Positions 31,054-41,100 of a stretch of DNA of 64,000 bases are shown here, piece by piece (position 1 is the stretch's first letter; each line of letters starts with the position of its first letter). Under the pieces are notes generated by a model. It worked only from the letters and a program-made list of their open reading frames with translations. It was not told the DNA's origin and ran no database searches. Both the position numbers and the translations under genes were made by a program. The stretch covers positions 25,289,956-25,353,955 of the forward strand of contig CM049312.1 in the NCBI GenBank assembly GCA_026874595.1, in the 5' to 3' direction. This DNA comes from Sipunculus nudus (taxonomy: Eukaryota; Annelida; Sipuncula; Golfingiida; Sipunculidae).

Positions 31054-33678
31054 ATGGACCTCTTGTGCAGAGAAACCATGTCGGATCTCGGTGACACGCC
31101 AATTAACCCTCATCGAAAAGTAGAGCTATTGAAACCTGAAGAACTAAAACGACGGGGCTTAGAGCGTATAGGCAGTGGTACATACGGGCACGTGTACTTA
31201 CATACGGACACGGACCACGTGTTTAAAATATGCCAAACGAAACACGCAAAACACGAGTTAAACATTATGGAACATTTGAAGGCGAAAGGTGTCAATGAAG
31301 ACCTCGTTTTGTTGCAAGAAAACGCGCGTAAACACAAACTGTTCGCGGACGTGGTGGAGGCTTTGACAGGGAAGGCCTATCGCATTGGATCAGAAGTGTC
31401 GCCGATAACCGAGCTGTTGGTGTCCCAACGCATGGATATGACGTTGCACACGTTCATGCATTCGTGCCTGTACGACGACGACCTGGCTTGGACGGTCGCG
31501 TCTAAAGCGTCCGAAGGTGTTCTGCACCTGCACGATCTTGGGGTTTTCCATTTTGATCTGTCTGCCAAGAACGTTATGTTGAAAAAAAAATGGTGCATGC
31601 CACCCGATGTCAAAATTATCGATTTCGGTAACGCCGCATGTCCACAAGAGGACCTGATGCCCAACCACGTCTGCCCTTTCAGCAAACGTCTGTGGGACCC
31701 GACCATCTATTGGACATCCCGAGCTCCAGAGCTTTTTTCACGGCTGCGCCCCCACCTCACACCCGATGTGGGCAAGAATGCAGACTTGTGGGCCTTAGGT
31801 GTCATAATAGTGGGTTTGCTGCACCATTCGTTAAACAACGAGACGGAACATGTGGGGTTTGCTGTCTACCGCCCTCGGGCGTGCTGGCTGTCAGTTTCAA
31901 GTTCCGAGGAAAGACATCGAAACGCCGATTACCTGTTTTGGCCGCAATGGCAGGACACAAGACGCGTCTACAGAACCGCAGCAACATGCCGTGAATTCTA
32001 CCGGGTGAAGGCCACACAAGCTGATGCCGCGCTCAGTGTGCAGCAGGCATCTGTCATTGTCAGCGGGTGTCTCCAGCCGTGCTCCAGGTGCCGCGTGGAC
32101 AAGACGACCTACAGAGACATCCGTCGATGTATCGATGGCGGCAGTCCCAGTGATGCTCACGTGACAGCTCCGGGATGCAGGTGTCAAACACAGGATGTGT
32201 GGACAGAAAAGTGTCGGCACAGCGTGCGAGAACCATGCGACCCCCGGTTCCACTCAAATCCTCACGCTGAAGAATGGCGACGCCTCTGCAATACGCTCTC
32301 GATGGCTACCACCGCTGACCTCAAGCAGACGCTGTCCGCCACAGACGCTGCCACACTTGAGACAGATGTTCCCACAGAAGAAGCACAAGCTCTTTTGAAG
32401 GGCGCTCTGGGCAGCCTTGCCATGCTCACAACAGGCCAGACATCGAACTGGTACTGGTGGTACTGGAGGTTGGGGCGCGTCACAGCATCGCACATGCAAA
32501 GGTTCATATGTAAGTCACAATCTGTCATGCTCAATAGTTTTTACAAACTATGGAAAACACCCGAAAGCGTCTGTGAAGCTGCACGGTCCTCAGCCGCAGC
32601 AGCGACGAACCCTATGGCACACGGTTTGCTTTTCGAACCGATCGTGATCGACGTACTGCGTGACGTGATCGGCTTCGGGCAGCTTAAGAGCACGGGCCTG
32701 GTCTTGCACCCTGACCAGGAGAAGTACCCCATGCTCGGCGTTTCACCTGATGCTGTGTTTGAAGACATGACAGGGTTCATCGAGGTGAAGTGCCATTTCA
32801 GTGCAACAAAAGATTGGTCAAACATGAGCGGTCTAACACACGTGAAGGGATACAACCTGAAGGCGTTTGACAGGTCCTTCAGCCACGTCGGTCTGGACCG
32901 GCTGCCGGCCTTTTCACGCTTGTGTAAAGAAGAACGAGGCCGTAAGAAACCGTTCGCCGAAAGGAACGTGTACGTTGAGATCGACGCAGACCTCTGCCGT
33001 GCGACGGACGAGTCGATAGATGGCTTGCAAGCGCTCATTAAGGAAACGCCGCAACTATCGGTAAGCCAACACCCCTTTGCGTATCATTACTTGTTTTTGA
33101 ACATACACAGAGGCTCAACGTCCACGTACGTGTTAGACTACACGATCGAAAACGTGGGGACGGACTGCTGGGACACAGAACGTCACCTGGTGTGCAGTCT
33201 TCATCACACGATCACAGCCCCGTCAGTGGAAGGGCCGTTCTTACTGCCGGACAAACGAAAGTCTCAAACAGAGGTTTCCCCCGTCACATCACTGAAGGAC
33301 ACGGAAGCATCACTCAAAGCGCCAAACGGCACTAGGAGCAGGGTGATACTCAACCCGCTGCACCCATACGCAGCCCAAGTGATCGGAACATGCGGAGTGA
33401 TCGCCGCATCAACGGGTAGGCACGTTATAGACACAGAATCAATCGTCTGCTCGGCTTTCAACGAAAATATCCCAGAAGACCTGCTTGATGACAACGACTG
33501 GCACAACATGTGGGTACTGGCAGAACATACGCACAAAAAACTGTTCCCTCTGACTGGATTGAGATCACTGCCGAGGTTTCTTGTGTGTACAAACGTGATA
33601 GCTACAGACCGGATGGTAGAAAAAATGTTTGATTGTATAAAAGAAAACTACGAGATATGCCACCGGTTAACCAGATGA
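31054..33678 (+). CDS. Protein kinase fused to alkaline-nuclease-like exonuclease, 874 aa
   Basis: One unbroken frame holds two enzymes. Kinase (~35-300): Gly loop G40-S-G-T-Y-G45-x-V47, candidate ATP-binding K58, catalytic H166-F-D168 with K172 and N173, metal-binding D190-F-G192, then RAPELF and a DLWALG block. All key kinase residues are present. A Cys-rich linker (~345-400) follows. Nuclease (~465-800): RVTAS (475-479), E528, D566 in SPDA and E577-V-K579 match the YqaJ/lambda-exonuclease fold used by herpesvirus alkaline nucleases. In HSV the kinase (UL13) and nuclease (UL12) are separate, adjacent, overlapping genes in this same order, so this looks like their fusion. The nuclease would process replicating DNA; the kinase would phosphorylate viral and host proteins. 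Start at ATG 31054 (second ATG at codon 9). Confidence 0.85.
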   Translation: MDLLCRETMSDLGDTPINPHRKVELLKPEELKRRGLERIGSGTYGHVYLHTDTDHVFKICQTKHAKHELNIMEHLKAKGVNEDLVLLQENARKHKLFADVVEALTGKAYRIGSEVSPITELLVSQRMDMTLHTFMHSCLYDDDLAWTVASKASEGVLHLHDLGVFHFDLSAKNVMLKKKWCMPPDVKIIDFGNAACPQEDLMPNHVCPFSKRLWDPTIYWTSRAPELFSRLRPHLTPDVGKNADLWALGVIIVGLLHHSLNNETEHVGFAVYRPRACWLSVSSSEERHRNADYLFWPQWQDTRRVYRTAATCREFYRVKATQADAALSVQQASVIVSGCLQPCSRCRVDKTTYRDIRRCIDGGSPSDAHVTAPGCRCQTQDVWTEKCRHSVREPCDPRFHSNPHAEEWRRLCNTLSMATTADLKQTLSATDAATLETDVPTEEAQALLKGALGSLAMLTTGQTSNWYWWYWRLGRVTASHMQRFICKSQSVMLNSFYKLWKTPESVCEAARSSAAAATNPMAHGLLFEPIVIDVLRDVIGFGQLKSTGLVLHPDQEKYPMLGVSPDAVFEDMTGFIEVKCHFSATKDWSNMSGLTHVKGYNLKAFDRSFSHVGLDRLPAFSRLCKEERGRKKPFAERNVYVEIDADLCRATDESIDGLQALIKETPQLSVSQHPFAYHYLFLNIHRGSTSTYVLDYTIENVGTDCWDTERHLVCSLHHTITAPSVEGPFLLPDKRKSQTEVSPVTSLKDTEASLKAPNGTRSRVILNPLHPYAAQVIGTCGVIAASTGRHVIDTESIVCSAFNENIPEDLLDDNDWHNMWVLAEHTHKKLFPLTGLRSLPRFLVCTNVIATDRMVEKMFDCIKENYEICHRLTR

Positions 33679-34030
33679 CATTCGCGCGGTCCGCCGTTAC
33701 ACTGCAACCCCCCCCCCCCCATCCCTCCCCAATTTCACATATATGTTTATGTAAAGTGTTATCACAGAAATAAAGACGGTTTTCATATCGTTGCGTTTGT
33801 GTCTTTAGTCTATTATTATGTTGTGGTATACACGCACACGCTTTATCTTTTACACATTTAAAGTACATACTGAATCACAGAGGAACATAAATCTTTAATA
33901 TGAAAACACTATACAATACAGAGCTGTGACGGAGCAAAAAAACAGCATATATGGTACACATTTCGGCGCAGATGATATATAAGTCTGATATATCACACGT
34001 GCCAACATTGCAGTTAATCATTATACTGTA
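33679..34030. other. Gene-free gap with poly(A) signals and poly-C tract
   Basis: Holds a 13-base C run (33708-33720), AATAAA on the plus strand at 33769-33774 for the kinase-nuclease gene, and ATTAAA on the minus strand at 33894-33899 for the minus-strand genes ending at 34031 and possibly those upstream of it. The 33950-34020 part is AT-rich with two TGATATAT motifs. No gene is seen. Confidence 0.6.
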
Positions 34031-34876
34031 TCATATGGGCGGCGGTTCCGTCCGATCTTCGCACATGGTCCTGTCGCAAGGATCGTCTGTAATCGGTTCG
34101 GGCATATTACGCGCAAGGTACAGTTCCTCAATTTCTTCATCCAGTTTCATATTTTCACCTTGTCCTCTTCCCTCGCCGTCCTCACCGTCGTCCGATTCTG
34201 AATCGCTGGACCACATATCTGCGCATGCATCTTTCACGTCGTTCAGCCGCTGTAACCACATCTGCTTTTTTCTCTCCTTTAAGGCACGCCTTTTCTCCTT
34301 GTGAACCGTGTTCGTCAATCCGCGTTCCATCCGGGTGTTAAAAATACGCCTTTTCACAGGGTCAATAACGTTGCGCCGAACGGCACCGTACAATGCATTT
34401 TTCGTCGATCCCGAGTGATATACCTCACGCAAGGCTTTTTCTCTAGCAACCTGTTTGTCTGTATGTTCGGTCTGACGGACTTGAGCGGCCGCTCGTGTTG
34501 CCATTTCACGTGCACGCTGCAACTCGTCTTTGTGCATACGGTACCATTCGAGTGTCAGGGCTCTTCCCGTAATCCCGTATTTTCTTTCACTCGCCAGGGC
34601 CTTGTGTTCCAATACGTCCGCTAGGCGTGTGCAAGCGGTCATGCGACAAGCCAAGCGAAATCGGTCATTCAGATCTGCTACCTCTCTGTTGTGACTGACC
34701 TCACTGGTCGAGGGTCCCGGCGACACGGGTTCGCGCACCGTACCTGTGCGTCCACTCCGGATATCGAAAGACATAGTTCTTCTGTACTTGTCACCTTTCT
34801 GCGACGGATCGACAACACCTGACATGTCCTGATCAGTATCAGTCTTTGCATGCCTCGCGAGAACGTCCGTCGTCAT
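34031..34876 (-). CDS. Highly charged protein, 281 aa
   Basis: Starts at a good ATG. The N-terminal 60 residues are polar and probably disordered. The middle (~90-215) is a long charged, Arg/Lys/Glu-rich helical region with coiled-coil character (EKRRALKERKKQ), and the C-terminus is acidic (SSDSESDDGEDGEG). No enzyme motif or membrane span is seen. It lies tail-to-tail with the kinase-nuclease gene. In HSV the small helical tegument protein UL14 neighbours UL13, but here the orientation differs and I see no motif to support that link. Unrecognised; probably an RNA-, DNA- or tegument-associated protein. Confidence 0.7.
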   Translation of the reverse strand: MTTDVLARHAKTDTDQDMSGVVDPSQKGDKYRRTMSFDIRSGRTGTVREPVSPGPSTSEVSHNREVADLNDRFRLACRMTACTRLADVLEHKALASERKYGITGRALTLEWYRMHKDELQRAREMATRAAAQVRQTEHTDKQVAREKALREVYHSGSTKNALYGAVRRNVIDPVKRRIFNTRMERGLTNTVHKEKRRALKERKKQMWLQRLNDVKDACADMWSSDSESDDGEDGEGRGQGENMKLDEEIEELYLARNMPEPITDDPCDRTMCEDRTEPPPI

Positions 34877-34901
34877 GGTTCATAGCGGTACGTGTATATC
34901 A

Positions 34902-36092
34902 TCATGCTACCCTTGGCTTTATCACGTACGTGTATAACACGTACCCCAAACCTGCTAGCACAGAAAGCGTCAGGATCGTGCAAATAATCTTGCTGATTAT
35001 ACGTGAGCAACACGATTCGCACACGTAACAGTCACCGTCAGAGTGTTTCCCACTGCGCCGACAAATGCCACAGCGCTCCACCAAAAGTGACACGTAATAC
35101 AACATCACCCAACACCCCGCGCTTAAGACGCCTGCGTGCCAGTACGCAAACTGGGGGACGAACGCGTCACAGGAACGTAGGCGATGGGATGAATACGTCC
35201 CCATCAAACAGGCCACAGTGAGAAATATAACCATGGCATGCAAAGCTCCGCACGCGCCGGAACAGACCAACTTGTTGTGTCTGTGTCGTGTGGACACGCT
35301 CTTTCGGTCATTTTTCCCGATCGGCCAGTGGAACCCGGTGAATTCAAACTGGGAATACGGCGGAGGAGGTTCATCGGTGCCCGTGGTCAAGTACCGGTCG
35401 GCTTCCTCGGACACAACGGCTTCCATTGAGTCCACTCCGTCGAGAATGGCAGGTTTCTCATCGGGTTTTTCGCCCTGTGTCGGCGGCACTACGAGATTCG
35501 GTTCCGCATACGTGAAGCGCGGACGCGATACATCGGATTTTGGGTTGTGGCCTCCGGGCACGGCTGGGTTGTCGTTACAAGCTGTTGTTTTGTCTGCAAG
35601 TTTCTGTTGTGCTTTTTCACGAAGACCATCCATGATACGGATGTGAGCTACATGCAGTTTATGCGCAGCGTTGCGCAAGTGCATGCTAAAAACAACGAAC
35701 AAACATAGACCCACAAGTGGGAAGCACACAGCGTCAAACAACATCTCCTGCAGCAGCTCGTCATAGGCCGCAACAAGGCGTTCCGGGGGTCGACCTGACG
35801 AATCAGTGGTAGGAACAGGTGACGCGTTCTCATTGCAAAGTAATATGCCGACAGTACACCTGAGTCTACGTGGGCGTCTCAACCAGCAGGCGCTTGTCGG
35901 GTATGCGGTTTGTGGCAAAAAGTAAGGTTCCATAGAGGCGTTGCGTCCAGAGCGTAAATAAATGCAACCGCAGTGGTCGTCCTCCGGCCACCACCCAGGG
36001 TGCCACAAGTGTAGAGCGCTGATGATCCCCGCAGCCATGCAGGCGATCGACGCAGCTAGGCCAGTTGCTACCTGAAATGTCGTGTGTCCCAT
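34902..36092 (-). CDS. Five-span membrane protein with PPPPY motif, 396 aa
   Basis: The longer frame opens at GTG; I use ATG 36092. Hydrophobic spans lie at about 6-29, 118-138, 281-305, 317-340 and 369-392. Between spans 2 and 3 is a long polar loop with a PPPPY motif at 242-246 (EPPPPYSQF), the type that binds WW domains of Nedd4-family ubiquitin ligases and drives ESCRT budding or sorting. After span 4 comes a Cys-rich loop (CGICRR, CYVCESCC) that could bind zinc or carry palmitate. A topology placing both loops in the cytosol is consistent with five spans. It is likely an envelope or membrane-trafficking protein. It is not recognisable as gM or another named glycoprotein. Confidence 0.7.
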   Translation of the reverse strand: MGHTTFQVATGLAASIACMAAGIISALHLWHPGWWPEDDHCGCIYLRSGRNASMEPYFLPQTAYPTSACWLRRPRRLRCTVGILLCNENASPVPTTDSSGRPPERLVAAYDELLQEMLFDAVCFPLVGLCLFVVFSMHLRNAAHKLHVAHIRIMDGLREKAQQKLADKTTACNDNPAVPGGHNPKSDVSRPRFTYAEPNLVVPPTQGEKPDEKPAILDGVDSMEAVVSEEADRYLTTGTDEPPPPYSQFEFTGFHWPIGKNDRKSVSTRHRHNKLVCSGACGALHAMVIFLTVACLMGTYSSHRLRSCDAFVPQFAYWHAGVLSAGCWVMLYYVSLLVERCGICRRSGKHSDGDCYVCESCCSRIISKIICTILTLSVLAGLGYVLYTYVIKPRVA

Positions 36093-36201
36093 ATTTAATG
36101 CCGCACACAGCACGATAATGATCCCGCATTGATCGGTGAGGCAGCTGTCATTGTGACATCAGACAGATACACATCCCCCACTGCACAAATACAAGTCTAT
36201 G

Positions 36202-36741
36202 TTATGCAGCGATGGCTTTCGCGATCTGACAGAAAAAAGAAACCCAACCTGGCACCCCATGTGGCATCCATCCTGTGAAAAGCCCAGGAGAAGCATGGTT
36301 CTTGTGAATTGACGGGTTAACCACGTACAAATAAGCCCACCTGACGAAAACAGAGGACACACATTTAATGGTTTCCAGCGGGACGCCATTGCGTTCCAGC
36401 TGACGACGAACAGACAAAGCGAATGCGAAAAAAACCAAAGCGTGTCCATAATAGCAGAAACCGTTCGCCACGCGGCCTAGTATGATATTCAGACTCTTTT
36501 CAATGTCATGTTGCCCGTTCAGACATGACCACCACCTCTCTCCCGCAACTTTGATGTCCTTCATGTTTTCCAATTGCTTTATGCACCCTCCCAGTGCAAT
36601 TTCAACGTGCGCGTACGGTATAAAACAATCAGAACAGACTGAGCGGTTATCGTGGCGTTCAGGGAATTGACAGACGAAAAGATGATTCACGATTCGCCTG
36701 GCCGTAGAATGGGGCATAACAAGCGGATATCTTCTACGCAT
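36202..36741 (-). CDS. Bcl-2-like apoptosis regulator (candidate), 179 aa
   Basis: The longer frame opens at GTG; ATG 36741 gives 179 aa, a usual size for a viral Bcl-2. Residues 94-109 (G-F-C-Y-Y-G-H-A-L-V-F-F-A-F-A-L) resemble a BH1 motif, where a small residue and an FFxF block follow a loop. About 50 residues later W158-x4-G-x2-G165-W166-V-x-F-F170 resembles BH2 (W...GGWxxF). The spacing between them fits the family. A weak BH3-like helix lies at ~45-60 and an amphipathic helix at ~13-26 could play the BH4 part. There is no C-terminal membrane anchor. Bcl-2 homologues that block mitochondrial cell death are known in other herpesviruses. The call rests on BH1/BH2 pattern only and needs a structural test. 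Confidence 0.5.
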   Translation of the reverse strand: MRRRYPLVMPHSTARRIVNHLFVCQFPERHDNRSVCSDCFIPYAHVEIALGGCIKQLENMKDIKVAGERWWSCLNGQHDIEKSLNIILGRVANGFCYYGHALVFFAFALSVRRQLERNGVPLETIKCVSSVFVRWAYLYVVNPSIHKNHASPGLFTGWMPHGVPGWVSFFCQIAKAIAA

Positions 36742-37192
36742 ACCGTTATTCGATCGTCTCAGCAAACTTGTCTGATGTGGCGTGAACGACTTTGCGTGCG
36801 GCGGTAGTGCAATGCCTGGTATCCTGTCCTTAATTTGCGAAACCACTCACGCCCGAAAACGGTGTTACTGCAAATTGCTACACACGTCACGCGCACGACT
36901 TTCGCACTCATGTGGGAATGTCCACAGATATTCTGGTAGCAAGTCGTCGGAGAAGTTGAGTGTCATTGCCGCGGCCAAATGTCGACATCCGGGTTAACGT
37001 CTGGGACACATGTCCGGCTAGTCGAGGCGTTTATCACGGATAACAGTACACTTAGGGGGACGCCGGTTTGTAACTGCACGATCAGGCAATTATTCGAGAG
37101 ACGAAGTGTCACACATTTTTTATTATTGTGTCGTTTCAACGTTCCTGTGCCTGAGCATCCAACGCCTGCTCACCAGCAAATGCAAATAGCGT
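36742..37192. other. 451-base gap without a clear gene
   Basis: After moving the start of the Bcl-2-like gene to its ATG, this stretch holds only small frames under 100 codons on both strands with no shared features. It should contain the promoter of the Bcl-2-like gene and the 3' UTR of the membrane protein gene ending at 37193, but I find no clear TATA box or AATAAA. Confidence 0.45.
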
Positions 37193-37852
37193 TCACGATC
37201 TGTCCCAAAGGGCGTGCTGAGTGGTTTCAAGGACGAGGGCGGCTGCAGTGAATAACAGGTACATGGCAGAGAGTACGTAGAACGTGATGCACGGGGGCTG
37301 AACTATTCCTGTTTTCGCCACGCGCACCATCTGCACCAAGAAACTTATGAACCAAGGGATGATCATGATCACATGCAAACCAGACACGATTGCGGATTTG
37401 GAAGAGGCTGTTACCATCCCCGTGAGACTGTAAAAATCACGTGGATCACCCTTCGTGCCACGCACGTTCTCTTTGTCATGCACCAGTAACCTTTCGCCTT
37501 CATGGTTTTCCTCACACGTGTCACCTCCATTGTCATCTTTTTCGTCTCTGAATATGTAAGTGTTTTTTCGAGGTCCTCGTCTGCTCCCAAACGTATGTTT
37601 ATTACGTCCCTCATGAGCGGACATCTTCGTCTCCCTTGGGTTGTTCCTTCCGGAAATACGGTACGCGAACACAGTCAAGCAGATCATGCTGGATCCATAT
37701 TGTATCATACATATAGGAAGAAAAGAACTGTCGTCACATAAAGATATATGTGCCGCGCCTGTTGTGATGATAATGCCGTATGCAGACACAAGAACAAAGG
37801 CGAACATGATACGAAGACGGCGACCTCTGACGAATGACGCCTTGCCGTTCAT
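37193..37852 (-). CDS. Four-span membrane protein, 219 aa
   Basis: Starts at an ATG. Hydrophobic spans lie at about 12-36, 45-65, 155-177 and 188-210. The two pairs are separated by a ~85-residue polar, charged loop (KDDNGGDTCEEN and others), which would be cytosolic if both ends are cytosolic. Two Cys lie in the short first loop region. No family is recognised. It could be an envelope protein or a small multi-span modulator. It is divergent from the probable capsid gene at 38124. Confidence 0.7.
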   Translation of the reverse strand: MNGKASFVRGRRLRIMFAFVLVSAYGIIITTGAAHISLCDDSSFLPICMIQYGSSMICLTVFAYRISGRNNPRETKMSAHEGRNKHTFGSRRGPRKNTYIFRDEKDDNGGDTCEENHEGERLLVHDKENVRGTKGDPRDFYSLTGMVTASSKSAIVSGLHVIMIIPWFISFLVQMVRVAKTGIVQPPCITFYVLSAMYLLFTAAALVLETTQHALWDRS

Positions 37853-38123
37853 CGTTGTCTATGCTTTCGTTATTAGGGCAATCATATACAACAACCTGAA
37901 CAGAAGAACAGTAGGAACACCCCCAATCCAATAACCAACAGAACCACACAGCCGCTACTGACACAGACCTGTATTTGGAAAGGGGCCATTGACCTCGTTC
38001 TCTCTTTACATCAACGTTCATGTCAATTCGTTATCGAGCCGTTACGGGAATTGAGAACAGTGACAACCAAAGGTATAACGGAAAACACGTTTTTGTTTTT
38101 GTTTACCCTCGAGGATCCGCAAC

Positions 38124-41100
38124 ATGGCCGCTATACCACCGCCACACCCACAACTGGGGCCTTGGGCCTTTGCATTTGACAACCATCACCTGGCCCCTTA
38201 CCTCAACACGGGCGTACAGGAACTGTACACACTAGCGAAGAGTTACGCCACGGGAGGACTGCTGGAAAACGACCCTATGGATGCACGGTTGCTGGAATCC
38301 AAATTTATCAGATATTATAAATGCTATGTGGCGGGTGCGTCAGTGCGAGGCGTTCAAAACACACCCCTGGGCGTTTGCTTGGTGCAAAGTTTCGATCCGC
38401 ACATGATGGACTGCAGGTACGAAGATGTCGAATACGTCAGTAAAGACGCTGTGATGTCGGAACCGCCACAGTCAGACAAGGCGCCCCCGAGGACAGTTCA
38501 GAGGCGGAAAAAGAAATTCACCTTCGCCTTGTCACATTCAGCCTACCTGGATGTGCCCTTTGACGTGCTGAACGTATTACGCACAAAGTTGGCCAGTGAA
38601 ACAAACGATGCTCACACCACAGAACCTATCGTCCGGTTCGGGTATATGATGCAAGACGGCATGAGGGACCTCATAACGAGTCTGCGCGCCGGAAACATGG
38701 CCCACATGGGCGAGTTTCTGAGGGACATATCGCCGGACGCAGCCATTATGCGGGCACTGTACGCTACCAGGTTGCAGCTGCAACGTGCCCCTGACCCCAA
38801 CCGCATAGCTCTTATGAAATGTCAGGCACTGAATGAGGCGGCGAGGATGTTTATGGCGAACCTGTTTTCAGTCCGGCTGGACGCATACGGCGCTGTCCGC
38901 CGCCTGGCGAACCAGTGCAGCCAGCAGTGTGACCGGATTCCTTTCATCCGCGAGAGGTCGCAAAGAGACGAAGGGGCGCCTTGGTCTGGAGCAAAGGCAA
39001 AATTGAAAGTCGCCGTGGAGGAAGCTGAGGCCCAGCTCAGCAGACCGGGAGCCGACCCGCCCAGCATCACTCAGAAGCTTCACCTGCAACGGATGAAAGA
39101 TCTTTTGTCCTCGGAAAGTGAACTTTTCGATGCCTCGGATGTTCTGTGTGTGGTGCTGATGGGACCCGAGACTTACCAGCAGATGGCTCAAAGTATGTCA
39201 ATGTACCGCGTGCTGATAGACTTGCGCCGTGGTGTGCTCCGCATAAACAAAACGGAGGAACAGATGATCGCACATACGGGTATCATGGTCCTTAACATAC
39301 ACAGCAACAAAGAGACCGTGAAAGACAGAGAACCGACAGCCGAAGAATACGTCTCGATCATGCGGGGCCCTGTCGACAGCAACGGGGAACCTACGGAGAC
39401 TCTTTTCGCTGGAGTGGAAAAGGGTTACGTGGTACAGACATTCCCGGGGTTGACCCACAGAGACGGTCTGGTCTTGTTTTCGAAAGACGTCAGCGATGTG
39501 ACAGACGTGACACGCCGCGTGGACCGTGATGTGACACGGGACATACTGCACGTGACGCAGACCACACCGATAGCGCTGTGCAGTCAACTAGACTACGTGC
39601 TGGACCGCTTGCAGAACCCGTCTTGTACTACAGGAAACCTAGGTGACCCACACCCAGTCAGGAACCCAAGCGCAAAACAACGCCTGCAAGTGCCCGTGAG
39701 CATGACGTGGAAAACCTACGGGGGCCGCGACGAAACCGTTACGGCTCTCCAGGCACTGATCGACGTCCTTTTCAACCCGGACCTGTACAATTTCGTGAGT
39801 ACAACTAAAAGGTACAACACGCCTTCCAAACTGCATGCTGCAGGGACATCCGGACCTTCCGGGAGAAATGACGAAAGTACACACACTGCAGGAGTATGGG
39901 ACGTCTTTCCTCCAAAAACCCGAGCATCCCTGTGTGATGTTGTTGCACACCATGACGTATCGACCACAGCTTTGAGGTTGCATGAAACTGAAGGGCCTAT
40001 GGCGAGATCGTACGGATGGACCTGTGAGAACACACTGCTATTGCCTCTGCAGCGCAGCCTGAGTAATGTGGACCACATGAACTATCACCAAGCGGGATCT
40101 GTGCGTCTGCTCCATGACCAACCTAACCCCTTCCAGACGCTACACTTCATCCCAAAGAATCTTGACAAAACATCTTTTTCAAAATTGTGTGAAATAACAG
40201 GTGGTACAATACCAGACGGGTTCAAGGAAGGAACATCCGCGCTGTTCGTACCGAGATTTCATCTTGAAAATATACCGCTCTGTCTCCGACCCCTGTCCAG
40301 CGTTCAGGACGCGGGTGAGAGCATAGCGAGGACGCATTACCCTTACCTGTTGGACCCCACTGATCCGCGCTCAGAGGCAGCCAGGGTCTGGAGTACGTCG
40401 TTGAACCACTCTTGTCAAGACCTGCTCTGCAAACGCTGGGAAGCGATGCTGATCGCCAAGTACCCCACTGACATGTTGTTCGTCGAAAAATTTCACACAC
40501 ACGTTTGTGAAAATGGAGAAAGCATTGAATTCCAGTACCTGCTACGGTCAGCTTACATATTTTCCGCTTTCGGAGGGGTGCTGACATGCGACTCAAACCT
40601 GACGCTGATGAAGGCGATCGCAACAGTGCCACTCCCCCCTGTATTGAGGCAGTTCCCGCCTTTACAAAAACTACAACAAGCATGCCGTGGCATAGTGAAG
40701 TTAACTGAAGATGTCGCAGGGTGTTTGATGAAACGGTTAGCTGCCGATCTGCAGGTTTTGGGTCACGGGCAGATAGCAGCAAAACTCGTGTCATCCGAGG
40801 CAGTGACGTTCACAAAAAAAGAATCTGCAATATTACTACGGCGTAGTCAAGAAATCAGCAGTTGCACAGACCTTGCTTTACCCACACCGCTACCAATGGG
40901 CGTGACGGGGTCTAACATGTGGCAGCATGTCGACATGAAAGACTCAACGGACGTGACGTGTTTCGCATGGATGCGGCAGGTTCCGGATGAGTTTGCTACT
41001 CACCCAACTAAGTACGATGTGACTGAAAAGGCAAAAAGGGATCAGACAGACGCGTATAGCAAATGTCATGTTAAGATACCAACTAATATATTCCAAACAG

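Noticed and set aside
34031-34876. UL14 homologue next to the kinase
   Set aside because: Position near the kinase is suggestive, but orientation is opposite and no motif supports it.
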